Below the pieces are notes generated by a model, which was not told the origin of the DNA, ran no database searches, and saw only the letters and a list, made by a program, of their open reading frames with translations. Made by a program: the position numbers and the translations under genes. From assembly GCA_023055425.1 (NCBI GenBank), contig JALGPY010000013.1, positions 13,615,735-13,679,734 on the forward strand: 64,000 nucleotides of DNA, given 5' to 3'. Shown here in pieces: positions 24,501 to 34,191 of the stretch. Position 1 is the stretch's first letter; each line of letters opens with the position of its first letter. The stretch comes from Linanthus parryae. Lineage: Eukaryota; Streptophyta; Magnoliopsida; Ericales; Polemoniaceae.

Positions 24501-27500
24501 TATTTTACATATAAGAATAACACCCTCACGCGCGTAGCGCGTGGTGGGCCTACTAGTAATGGTATAGATAACAACAGCACCAAAGAAAAGCTTGCCAAGT
24601 ATAAACTAAAAGATGGAAGTGGCTACTCACAGGTCTCAAGAAATCAACATGATCAACTTCTAGGAAGTATGGCATCATTCCCGCGAAAGCATAAACGGTC
24701 GAAAATGCCAGCTCGAATGCTCTGTGCATCAAAAAGCCTCCAAAAATTCGCCCATGAATGTTTCTTTGCTGTGGCTGGCAGATCAAAGAGTTTTCAAGGC
24801 GAGTATCTCGAAGTAGGATGGTGTTTCTATCTGCCAATGCAGGCATGTCGCAGAAAATGCGTCCCTCAGCCAATAAAGCAGCAAGCCTGTTTACTTCCCC
24901 ATTCTCACCTTTCTCCTTGGTGTCATCTAATCTCTTCCTCTTCCTTAGTTTGTCTCTTGCTTCTGATTCTTCATAAAGCATCTTTTCTAGTTCAGTTTCT
25001 GGAGAGAGTCTGTTCACTGGAGCAGCTTTACCAGTCTTTGAGTCACGAGCCACAAATATGAAGTTGGCTGTCAGTGCTTCTTCTGAAGCATCGGAGCTTT
25101 CTGCAAAAGAAGTGTATGAACATGAAGGCCTTCAGAGCCATGTAAAAGTTAATGAAAATGCTAATGAAATGGGTAAATAAGAACTATGTACACTATACAC
25201 GTCAGAATCGACCTGGGGTTGATGCAAACGGGCTACAGAAGAGCTTTGCAGCAGGATTCTGGCAACTATTGGAATCTTATGTTTACTGATACGATGAAAA
25301 GATAAATAGGTCACGAGGCATTGAGAAGAATCCGGAGAATTGTATACTGGATGAGCAGGTAGTACAAAGAATCATATCTTGCCCATGGTTATTACAAGTT
25401 ATGGTTTAACATGAATCAAATATTGATCAGAGTAATCCCTTGGTTGATAAAAGCAATGTAAGAGAAACAGAAAAGCAAGTCCACAGATTATGAAGTTTAA
25501 AATTGTTCTACAGAAAGACTTATTATCTCATCACTCCAATGAATGCTTAAGAGAATATTGGGGACCGACTAGTGTAAGATCGTGGAAGTCCTTAAGAACC
25601 GTTAGATGGTAAGTCGGAAAGAGACTATAGAACACCAAAACAAGGAATTTTTTTGCGCAGAGGAGCTGACTAACAGAAATCAAGAAAGAAGGTCAGCAGT
25701 CATGAATGCTTCAGCAGAGTGGTTTTACTGCAGTAGATACCAAAAAATATAATTTAATTTCCCGTACGGAATGAGATAAAGGAGACACAACTGAGTGACC
25801 TGAGATTACGGAAACTATCAACTATTCAGGGAATGCTCAGACAACGATCAATCAATTAGTGTGGCATCAGCTTCAACGGGTGCTTTGTTATCAACTAACC
25901 GGTTTTGAAAATATTAAACTTTAACATCTGTTACCTACACATGTGAGTGGGAAATATATAAGTGACAATTTTCTGGTCTTTCCAGAGAGTTCTAAGTCTA
26001 ACTTGACCCACTGGTGCATAATTTTAGCTTCAATTAATTTGCAGGTTCAGGTCCTACACGATTTCGGGTTTTTAACTACATTACTAGCTTGATAAAAAAA
26101 GGAGAATTCCTGACAAAACCAAAAGTAAGAAATTCTCCCATACTGCTACTGGATCCAAAGTGTAACAGATCACTGGTAAGGAATAATGTCACCAACATAG
26201 AAGCAGTCAGTGATGTCTAAACCATTAAACTCAAATACTATTAGGTGGAAGCAGGTTACGTGTAGTACCATCAGTGGGCTGAGTAACTTGTAGTTGAATC
26301 TCAATTGAAGACCTTCCAACCCATATTACTGCACCAACTAGTTTCAGATCAACATCAACACTGATAGGTTTCTTCAGCACCATCTTATCAACAGAAGCAG
26401 TAACCAGCAAAAGTGGTCTTGTCGTGCTATCATTGTCGGAGCAATGCTAGTCCATGAAAACAGATAAAGTTACAAATGCGAAATGAAATTTGCTAGAACC
26501 GCAGTTTCCTCATCACAAAGGCACAAACAGTTGAACTTCGTAATCTAGAGATCTAATCGACAGTCACGCATAATATGACTCTTTACGAAGTCCGAGATTG
26601 TTGGAGAAAAAGAAATACAAAACAGAATCCTTCATTTTTACTACATGAAAAGCAATGAGGAAAAGATAACTACATTGGTCATTAGAATCAGGTTTTCCAA
26701 CATGTGGTTGAAATAAAGGGTTCCAGAATTTCCACAGTAGTAGATTACCGGTTACCTTTGGCATTAAAACTTATAGATTATACAAAGATTTGCCGATCAC
26801 ACTTTTAATGACGACTCGAGTTTCCAAAACTTCAATTGGGCCATCTATCTGGCTTTACTAGAAAGAAATATTGTCATGTTGTTGATAGGTGTTTCTACTG
26901 CCTGCGGAAAGTTCCACAAGGGAACTCAATGTCCTATGGTTTATATTCAAAGAAAAACAACAATCGAAGCCACCTTACAACCACCCTATGGTTCTTAAAA
27001 GTGAAGATAGCTTATCTCTAGTGAAGCATATGTCAGATTTACAATATCTTTTTGTCTTGTTTTGTAGACTCCGATTTTACTGTGTTTTGTGGTCTTTTGT
27101 CCTTGCACAACTATATGCTGCGACAAAAGTGTATTATTTTCATTAGACAATTAGAACATTATGAAATTAATTTAAGCTTGACCATGGTGAGAAGAGTATT
27201 TTCGTCTTGTTTTAGTCTCTTAGGTGGTTTCTTTCCGGAGGCGAGTATTTCAAATATGTCATTAGTGGATTCCTTTGTGTGGTGAGCTTCTATCCTAGTT
27301 TCTCACTTGTGTTACCTACCCTCCTCTTCTCTGTCATTAAGCCTGGTGAGAGTAAACAATGGAAACTCATCCAGTTGAATTTCAATATTACCGGTCAGAA
27401 TCACAATTTGAGGTTACCGAAAAACCCGCAAACATAAACATAAGAAAATGCAAAGCCAAAGAGCACAATGTGAAAACCATACCTTAACTGAGATGGTTCC

Positions 27501-28112
27501 AGCTAGGGCATCAAGATCCTCAAGCAATTTTCCAATCCGGACCTTATTCCACGGATCCCTATACTGCTCCCTCAATATATAATCAGTAGAGAAATTGTAC
27601 AGGATGGTGGTGCGAGTCTGAGAGGGGGTCTTGGTGAGCAATTGACTCTGGGGAGGGGCGTCAAGTGGTGGGTCGAGAAGCCTCTCAAAGATGTTAGCCC
27701 TAGCTTCCCACAGTGCGTTGGTGACAGGCGAATGGTACATCCCAGGCCACAAGCTCAAAGGCTTCCTGGCAGCACCAGATTGAGGGGAATTGTCAAAGGG
27801 AGAAGGCAAAGTCGAAACAACAGGGATCGTATTCGAATCGGAGTCCATGGATTGGATTTTTCCGGAGGTGGGTTTTGCAGGGAAATGAGTCTGTCGAAGG
27901 TGTATACGGGGGTTGATCAGAAAGGGTTTTGCTGCTTGAAGGTGGGAGTAGTTTGAAGAAGCATGTGGGTGTGTATTAAATGGTTCTTCTGGGTATGACT
28001 GATTGAAGGAGGACCAGTAGTTAGAAGCAGGTGTGGCGTGTATTAGTGGTTCCTTTGGGAAGAGAGAGGTTCTTGTTGATCGATAAAAATCGATAAAACT
28101 GACGGAGATCAT
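17728..28112 (-). CDS. Double-hotdog acyl-CoA thioesterase, ACOT9/BFIT type, five exons
   Basis: CDS complement(join(17728..17895, 17973..18101, 24631..25100, 26269..26446, 27483..28112)), 524 aa; all introns are GT-AG with consistent phase. Members hydrolyse acyl-CoA to free acid and CoA, usually in mitochondria or plastids. Exon 1 carries a Ser/Thr/Arg-containing, low-acid N-terminal extension (about 1-85), plausibly an organelle transit peptide; an internal ATG at about 27849 would give a form without it. The first hotdog domain spans about residues 130-320 (ILYNFSTDYILREQYRDPW, LLEDLDALAGTISV, TASVDKMVLKKPI, GAVIWVGRSSIEIQ). A charged linker with RKRKRLDD follows. The second hotdog domain spans about 355-480 (NIHGRIFGGFLMHRAFELA, VDHVDFLRPVDVGDFLRLKS, NTFYFTFTV). 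Intron 3 is 6529 bp and packed with transposons; intron 4 is 77 bp. No disabling change is seen. Substrate and exact localisation cannot be read from the sequence. Confidence 0.93.
18102..19003. other. Intron 3 of the thioesterase, single-copy-looking part
   Basis: Intronic sequence downstream (plus-strand sense) of exon 4. No gene, inverted repeat or transposon signature was recognised before the hAT-like left end at 19004. Confidence 0.45.
19297..19552. repeat. Long GC-rich foldback (arms about 105 bp)
   Basis: The left arm begins aaggcgaccacctaggcgcc; the right arm ends with its relative ggcacctaggcggtcgcttt. Blocks such as ctgaagtgcctaggcaatgc, cgcctaa(a/g)(c)cttagccattaggcgg and cagctgca pair in order. 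The loop is about 40 bases (near 19414-19452). It sits just inside the left end of the hAT-type element. Confidence 0.9.
19826..20100. mobile_element. 275-bp foldback MITE inside the hAT-type element
   Basis: The left end actacctctttttctgcagg pairs with the right end cctgcagaaacagagatagt, and the pairing continues inward through aggatcttc, gttgactttt, acccggt, aattttttggtaat/attaccaaat and catggtg/caccatg to a short centre near 19960. Arms are about 130 bp. The target duplication is not clear. An open frame across it (19878-20063) is a by-product of the palindrome. Confidence 0.8.
21187..21600. mobile_element. MITE with about 68-bp terminal inverted repeats
   Basis: The left arm carries cagtttgacac-type sequence (gtagtttgacacttgtgaca) and cctccagcactttcattttcat. 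The right arm carries the complement (atgaaattgaaagtgctgga, tgtcacaagtgtcaaactgc). A second inverted pair lies inside (tattttgagacaaatagcct at 21278 and ggctatttgtctcaaaatg at 21436). A T-run of about 33 occupies 21491-21523. Superfamily not assigned. Confidence 0.8.
21990..22240. mobile_element. Stowaway MITE (Tc1/mariner type)
   Basis: The ends are CTCCCTCC (left) and GGAGGGAA (right) with TA at each flank (21988-21989 and 22241-22242), the classic Stowaway signature. The arms also share cccacaatatattg-like and caattattttggg-like pairs. Length is about 250 bp. Confidence 0.85.
22265..23226. mobile_element. TIR element related to the 9356-11793 type
   Basis: It starts gggtaaaagacacccctatg, with inverted homology to the right end over about 50 bp (tttggcataaa(t/g)acacttta, then ...tactatg). 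The start matches the GGGTAAAAGAC end of the larger element. The interior includes a CT- and CAC-rich leader-like part (22395-22600) with an open frame but no recognisable product. No clear target duplication. Confidence 0.65.
23225..24057. mobile_element. hAT-like MITE
   Basis: The left end aggctatatttggaactcag and the right end, read inverted (aggctatgtttggaacgcgg), match well and continue as A-rich gaaaa blocks. The interior has no recognised coding domain; open frames here are low-complexity. A clean 8-bp duplication was not found. Confidence 0.6.
24527..24556 (+). mobile_element. Probable Helitron 3' terminus
   Basis: A 7-bp stem-loop CACGCGC-GTA-GCGCGTG (24527-24543) is followed nine bases later by CTAG, and the next base is T. 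A hairpin 9-12 bases before CTRR and insertion before T are Helitron hallmarks. The 5' TC end was not located; upstream intronic sequence from about 24060 has no other assignment. Confidence 0.55.
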
Positions 28113-28166
28113 CTGTGTTGCTTTCGCGTTTATGATTCCTCTTTCCCTCGAAAACGGTAACTACGC

Positions 28167-28169
<3 letters not shown>

Positions 28170-28206
<37 letters not shown>
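28170..28206. repeat. T-run of about 37 next to the thioesterase start
   Basis: An almost pure T tract (A tract on the gene strand) lies about 58 bp upstream of the thioesterase ATG. It would fall in the 5' UTR or core promoter. Confidence 0.95.
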
Positions 28207-28207
<1 letters not shown>

Positions 28208-28339
28208 ACGTTTATTACTCACTATTCATCACTTCATTTTGATCTCGAGATCTCGATAGTAGAATAATACAATCTTTTTATAATCTTTGGCGGAGTAAAA
28301 ATTGCTCCATAACACAGTGAAAAAGTTGTCGAAAATTAC

Positions 28340-28790
28340 GAGCTCATTTGGTAATGCTTTTGCTTTATAGAATGCTGTTTTTCGAATCTAAAAGCAGTAT
28401 TAATGTGTTTGGTAAATTTTTATTTTTCTGCTTTCTGGAAAGTAGTTGCTTCCCCGCAGCAGCTTTTGAAAAACAGTTGAGGGGTTGCTTTCCAACATCT
28501 GCTTTTTGATAAATGTGTTATTTGACATTCTTATCTGTTAATAAATATCAATAATTATTTATTGTAATGACGGGATTTATTATATCATGTCTGATATTGT
28601 CATTTCGACAGTAACTGCAACTCTAAAACACTAATTACCAAACACAAAATGTCAACAGTGTTTTCCCGCAGTAACTTAAATACGAAATTTACCAAACATT
28701 TTTTGCGTAGATTTTCACACCAGCTTTCTCAGAGTACTTCCTACACAACAGCTTTTTAAAACGCCACAACATTACCAAACTAGCCCTACA
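28340..28790. mobile_element. hAT-like MITE upstream of the thioesterase
   Basis: The left end cgagctcatttggtaatgct and the right end, read inverted (gtagggctagtttggtaatg), match, and the interior repeats 'tttggtaaa' / 'accaaac' phrases in both orientations. GGGC(T)-GTTTGGTAATG ends are typical of short hAT-like elements. No target duplication fixed. Confidence 0.65.
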
Positions 28791-28832
28791 TTTTTTTGCG
28801 ATTCAAATCACTCAGTCAAAGTAACACATATA

Positions 28833-29026
28833 CAGGCGGATCTAGAAATTCGACTTAATGGGGGCTCAAGAAATTCAAGAGCTTGAAAGTAGTGTTTTTT
28901 TAAGGGGTTAAACTGTGATTCAAGTGGGGGCTAACTAGATCAAAACTGAAAATACAAGGTAAAACTTGTCTTTATAGATAATGAGTGGGGCTATAGCCCC
29001 CACAAGCCAAACTGTGGACCCGCTTG
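28833..29026. mobile_element. 194-bp hAT MITE with 8-bp TSD
   Basis: Ends CAGGCGGATCTAG and (inverted) CAAGCGGGTCCACAG; flanks CACATATA (28825-28832) and CTCATATA (29027-29034), matching at 7 of 8. The central 'ggggctatagccccc' palindrome is also seen. CAGGGGCGGA-type ends are typical of hAT MITEs. Confidence 0.85.
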
Positions 29027-29473
29027 CTCATATACAAGTTAAAAAGTTAAAATAAAGAGAAAGAGAAGAAACATAGTAGTAGTAAGCTAACTGCATTTGA
29101 GTTGTTAATTCTTTTGTTTCCCTATTAAGAAGCGCCCCAAATATGGAGAGTTTTTCTATCTGAATAAAATTAAAATGCTTAGAGCATCGCTCCATTAATG
29201 TTCTTATTTTTCTTTAAATTTTTAATTCATATTTTTATTTACATAACATATGCATATTGAAACAAAATCTAGAACAATATTTCATCGGGTTCAAATTCGT
29301 GAAAAAAAAAATATTATTCTAAAAGAATCTGGAACTTCAGAAGTACACAAAAGTTCTTGAAGAGCATTCTACATGGGATTGTGGCATTTAACACACTTTA
29401 CTTTTAGCACCTTTGGTCGGAGGCAATGAGTTTGGCTATTGTGACAGTAGGACAGTAACTTTGGGTGCATGCA

Positions 29474-29624
29474 GAGCAATTTTTTAGTGCTCCAATAGAG
29501 CACCACATGACACTCTACAACCAATGAGTGTTTGCCACTTTCTAACTGTTTGTTTAAGTGTTGCACCACTCATTGGTTATAAAGCACCACGTGGTGCTCT
29601 AATGGAGCAATAAAAAAAATTCTT
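29474..29624. mobile_element. 151-bp MULE-type MITE, copy 2, with 9-bp TSD
   Basis: Same family as 17110-17257: it begins GAGCAATTTTTTAGTGCTCC and contains the same agagcaccac/gtggtgctct inner pair. The perfect 9-bp duplication GTGCATGCA lies at 29465-29473 and 29625-29633. The right terminus is degraded (aaaaaaaattctt). Confidence 0.93.
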
Positions 29625-29761
29625 GTGCATGCATTACCTTCTAATCAAAGGAGTTGTAAAAGCTCAACGTGTAAATTTTGACACAATACGAGATTACATA
29701 GTTGACTATCAGTTAGATTCCGCAATACTATTTTCTCAGATACTACATATAGTCTAGATGC

Positions 29762-29763
<2 letters not shown>

Positions 29764-29797
<34 letters not shown>
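29764..29797. repeat. (CA)n microsatellite
   Basis: About 17 uninterrupted AC units. Confidence 0.97.
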
Positions 29798-29799
<2 letters not shown>

Positions 29800-29984
29800 T
29801 AGACAGCTTTTTCCGTCGTTTGTGTGGTTGAAATATGGTTTTTCTTATTCGGATAATTGAAATAAAGAATTAAATCTATATACAAGTTTGTACACAGCTG
29901 AACAAGAATCTGTATAAAATTAAGGCACGATCATGGCCTCATGGGGGCTTTACAGCAAATTCATATATAGTAAGCTGATATAGT

Positions 29985-30240
29985 CAGCTGAGAATCTGAT
30001 AGGCAGCTTCTTCCATATGTTTCTCCCGTGGAGTTTACAGGAATTGGATAATTGCGCTCACTGCATATGCTATGTCTGCATGAGTGTGTGAGAGATATAT
30101 TAGCTTTCCAACAAGTCTTTGGTATCTCTCTTTATCAACCTTCGTTTCTTCAGAGCAATCTATAAGTGGTTTGGTTAAATGGGGATGGTTGCTGGTTTAC
30201 GTCCTAACATACCAGTTTCTTTTATAAAAATTCAATTACC
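29985..30240 (-). pseudogene. Ty1/copia RT-RNase H fragment
   Basis: Read on the minus strand it gives the conserved plant copia segment around VDKERYQRLVGKLIYLSHT, then ADIAYAVS and SPREKHMEEAAYQIL, preceded in another frame by an ETGMLGRKPA-like block. A frameshift and a stop break it. The rest of the element is not found alongside. Confidence 0.8.
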
Positions 30241-30614
30241 TCGACTAGGTCGGGCTCACTGATGTGGTTTAGCATACATGCTTCCCCTTCCAGATTATGA
30301 CTACTAACAAACAAAAGTCTTCTGAAGTTCTTCACATACATATAAAAGTCTTCTGAAATAGAAGTTTGAATTGGGTTGTTAGCAAACTACGTGTAGCGCG
30401 GAGTGGGGTGCTTATGTAATTAGTCACAAATCCTACAGGGGTCAGATGCGATGCAATGAGTTATAATTCTTCCTAAATAGAGACAGCTTCCTACTGAATA
30501 AGTTAGTAGTGATAAGGCTGATCGTAACAGTTGTAGAGACAACTTTTAGGAACCCTATCCTCTCTCTCTAACTTGCATTCACAGGTGGAACGTGGCGTGA
30601 ACCATAGTGTTCGT

Positions 30615-31004
30615 CCTTGAGATTTGCACAAGATTGTTGGGAGCAAGATGGCGCGTGAGAACAAGCAACGAGAACGATTATCATCCGCTGCGAGGAGCTA
30701 AGGAAAAGAAGTAAACACAATAATCTTCCGCTTTAGTTTCACCTTTAGATCTAAGAATGTTTAGATCCGTATTTCCCTTCATTGGTATCAGAGTCTTAGG
30801 CTGGTTCTTCCTTGAGATTTGCACAAGATTGTTGGGAGCAAGATGGCGCGTGAGAACAAGCAACGAGAACGATTATCATCCGCTGCGAGGAGCTAAGGAA
30901 AAGAAGTAAACACAATAATCTTCCGCTTTAGTTTCACCTTTAGATCTAAGAATGTTTAGATCCGTATTTCCCTTCATTGGTATCAGAGTCTTAGGCTGGT
31001 TCTT
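30615..31004 (+). repeat. Near-perfect 195-bp tandem duplication across an LTR end and primer-binding site
   Basis: Bases 30615-30809 are repeated at 30810-31004, starting ccttgagatttgcacaagat and ending ...cttaggctggttcttc. Each unit contains a tRNA-iMet-type primer-binding site, TGGTATCAGAGTC, at 30783-30795 and 30978-30990. I saw no mismatch between the copies by eye. Confidence 0.93.
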
Positions 31005-32440
31005 CTTGCCTCGTAGACTGAACCAGAATCTGACCTGTAAAATCGGGTTTTTTAAGTTTTCATATTCTATAGGCGAATATTATACCATTGGTAGACCTTT
31101 TCATGAGAATTTCAGAAATATAAGATTTTAATTGTTTGGACAAACGTAGAGAAAGATATGGATGTTTTAAGATTCGAAACTACATTAATCTTGACTGTTT
31201 GAATCTGATTATTAATTTGTGTTTTTGTAAAGTTATTAAAACTGGACATTGATCACATAATCGAGATGAGGAGCGAAGTGAAGATTCCAACGATGTAAAA
31301 ATCAATGGAAACAGAGCACAAGAAGGCAGCGTGTGCGACTCACGCGCCACCAACGATGTTGCCACGCGTCCCACGCACCAAAGGGCCGCCGCGGTTGCTT
31401 TCGTGGCACTATGGCTGATGTGGCATGCTGATGTGGCAGTGACACATAAGCTAGATGTTGATGTGGTGATAATGTGACAGGTGGCGTGGCGACAGACGTG
31501 GCATCCCAACCGACCTGGGTGCTGATGTGGTATGTCATGTGACTGGACTACCACATGACATCCGAGTCAGCACGTGCTGACATGGTAACTCGCCGAGGAA
31601 GGTGCGTGACAGAGGCGGACGCGTCCACCATGTGTGAGGGCGCGCGCGACCTCCTCCGACCATCATTTTTCGTCCAATTTGTATTCTGGGTACTCCAAAT
31701 TGAATTTTCTATTTTATGGGATATTTTTCATAATATCTGGAAAATATTTTTTTTTTATTAATTTCCAGATTAATTAATTAGTGTTTAGCACACTTCTGAG
31801 GCAATTAGGCGACCTTAAGCACAGTGTTTTCAGCCGAATTTTTTTTTGGAGACTAAGGTTATTTTTCCCTACTGTCTATCGTAAGTGGTGAGACCATAGG
31901 AGGTTTGGAGCATATTTTGATTATTTAGATTATTTTCAATAATTATAGTTTAATTTTGAAAATTTCCATAAAATTTATGAATGTTAATTATTTTGGTCTA
32001 CATATTATTTTAGGCTGAATGAATGTGTTTGGTGCATGGATGTGGCATAGATATGGTTGTTTCATTTATTTTTTATTGATTTTTGTTTTGGTTTTAATTA
32101 TGTAATAAAAATACGGCATGCATGTCTTGCCTCTCTACATAATCTATTATCTTCTCTTCTCAACCAATTATCTCTTGAGAGGTTCTTCTTATTAGAAATT
32201 AGATAGTTAGTGAAGATTGAAGATAGAAACTTCAAGAGAGGCGGCCAAACCATAAGACATGGAGCATGGTGCATGGAGCAAATTGACGAATATAAATGCT
32301 TCAAGAATTGTGTTCTCAAAGAGCCGAGAGTGCATGAAGTCGGATTCAAGATTTTCACAAGACGTGTTCTCATTGATGAGAATGCACCTTATGGGCCACA
32401 TACATGCATATTTATTTATGCTTTCGCTTATTTTATGTTA
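31005..32440 (+). mobile_element. Leader region of a copia element, no intact genes
   Basis: It follows two primer-binding sites and shares with the Angela-like leader downstream of 62720 the 'catggagcatgg' and 'aattagata' type phrases (32258-32280; compare 63530-63550). It contains a GC-rich stretch with many copies of gatgtggc/gcgtggc (31411-31510). Open frames are short and unrecognised. The gag and pol genes are absent, so this is a remnant. Confidence 0.5.
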
Positions 32441-32619
32441 TAACTGCGTGTGATTAAATATATCAGTATATCATCGTATATCCTCACATTTTAAAGAACT
32501 AAAATAAAAAATCTCACATTAGTAAACATGATTGAAATGAATATGAGTACATAATTAATGATATTTGATCCTAGGAAATACGCTAGGTATTGGTGGAGTC
32601 CTTATGAACCCCTGAAGAT

Positions 32620-33806
32620 TGTATGCAGGTATGCAGTTACTGGATCAAACACACTAGAGGGGGGGGGGGGGGGTGGAATAGAGTATGAAAACTTTCGCTA
32701 AGTGTGTGGTTTTAAAACAAAATGAGAAGAACTTGAAGAATTTCAAAGCTTTGAACTCAGTTTCAAGGCTTTGAAACCAAAACAAATTGTTTAAAAGAAA
32801 CTGAGTATTTTCAAAGCTTTGAACAGAAACCCGTTTTGAAGCAGTTTTGAAGAGGAGTAAAGAACAGTAAAGTAAGACAATGAACACAATGATTTTTTGC
32901 GAAGTTTGGTCCCAAGTGACCTCTCTCCTCCTGATGGATCTAATCCCTCTAGGATTTAAACAACTTCTTATTTATCAAAAGTTAAGCCCTAGATCTAAGG
33001 CCAAGAGAATTGCTTTACTCTTTTCTCAGCATGTGGTTCTTCGTAACGTATCTAGTAACGACTTTAGCTAACTGATACTATAATAATACCTGTTTTTCCT
33101 CTTGGAAAACTTAATTCTAACAAATGATTAAGTAATATAACAAAATGATATACAAATTAAGCCATGGATGAAGAACACTGTGAAGACAGTGAAGCAATGA
33201 AGCTTGTAGTGTTCTTCAGGAATCTGGAATAGATTGAATGGATGAATGATCTTATTCATTGATGCTGGCCAATTTGTGAGAGTGTATGAATCTCTTTCTA
33301 AAGCTCTGTACTTGTCAATCTCTCTGAATCTTATGTCAATTTGAATTGCAGACTATATAGGAAGCTTTAACGGAAATCCCTAAAAATCCTCTTGCGATAC
33401 TTGACTTTCAAAAGATTTCTCCCAACGGCTATCTGCATGATTTTCTCAATTGATTTTGATCTGATCTTCAATCTGTAAGCCTAAGGTATGTCCTGACAAC
33501 TTTCCATAAGAGTTGCACCAATCTGCAGGTCTTGATTACCAATTTGCAATCCTGCAAATAAGGTAACTTCAGCTAAACCTCAACAAAGAGTTAGCTAACA
33601 ATCCCGTCAAAACAACTTAGGCAAATGATAAGATCAAAGCATGTTATAACACAGAGTTAATTTGTCTTTCATTGTATAATATAGCATGATCAAGTGCATG
33701 AGACTAGAGAATGAATAGGAGTAAGAACTCCCCCGTAGTTCATGTTGTGAAGTTTTCAAGGCTTTGAAACCAGTTTCAAAGCTTTCAAAACAACTTTGAA
33801 CTTACA
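32620..33806 (-). mobile_element. 3' LTR of a minus-strand Sirevirus-like element
   Basis: On the minus strand the LTR starts TGTAAGTTC at 33806, directly after the polypurine tract catcaagggggagat, and ends ...TGCATACA at 32620. It carries the poly-C/'ctctag' block seen near the 3' end of the other Sirevirus LTRs (32655-32675) and several ttcaaggctttgaa palindromes. Length is 1187 bp. Confidence 0.8.
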
Positions 33807-34191
33807 ATCTCCCCCTTGATGAAAGAAAAAACCAACTATTCTGTTTGAACTATATTTCTGCAAAACATAGACATTGGTAGCATAGCAAAAACAATTATAT
33901 AAGATCAAAAACAAATAGCAATACCAACATTTATAATAGCTGAATCAATCAAACTACATAACCAATTCAAAACTAACTAATCAGTTTAACAGGTCATCAC
34001 AACAATTTCCACAGACCCAAAAGCAGATCTCCCCACAACCATAGAATATCTCTAAATTTAATAGAATATCTCTAAATTTCTCCCCCTTTTTGACTTTCTT
34101 AAAAAAAAAATGAGAAAATGTTAGATCAAATTGTTTTGAAAACTTAAGAAACTTAAAAGAAATAGAAGTTTTGAAAGAAGAGAGAGGATTT

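Noticed and set aside
24669..25061. 130-codon plus-strand frame
   Set aside because: It is antisense to thioesterase exon 3, which has the hotdog motifs.
26836..27285. Three overlapping plus-strand frames
   Set aside because: They lie in thioesterase intron 1 with no domain and no splice support.
27642..27956. 104-codon plus-strand frame
   Set aside because: It is antisense to thioesterase exon 1.
31180..31554. 124-codon minus-strand frame rich in Cys and His
   Set aside because: It comes from the gatgtggc repeat region and has no domain.
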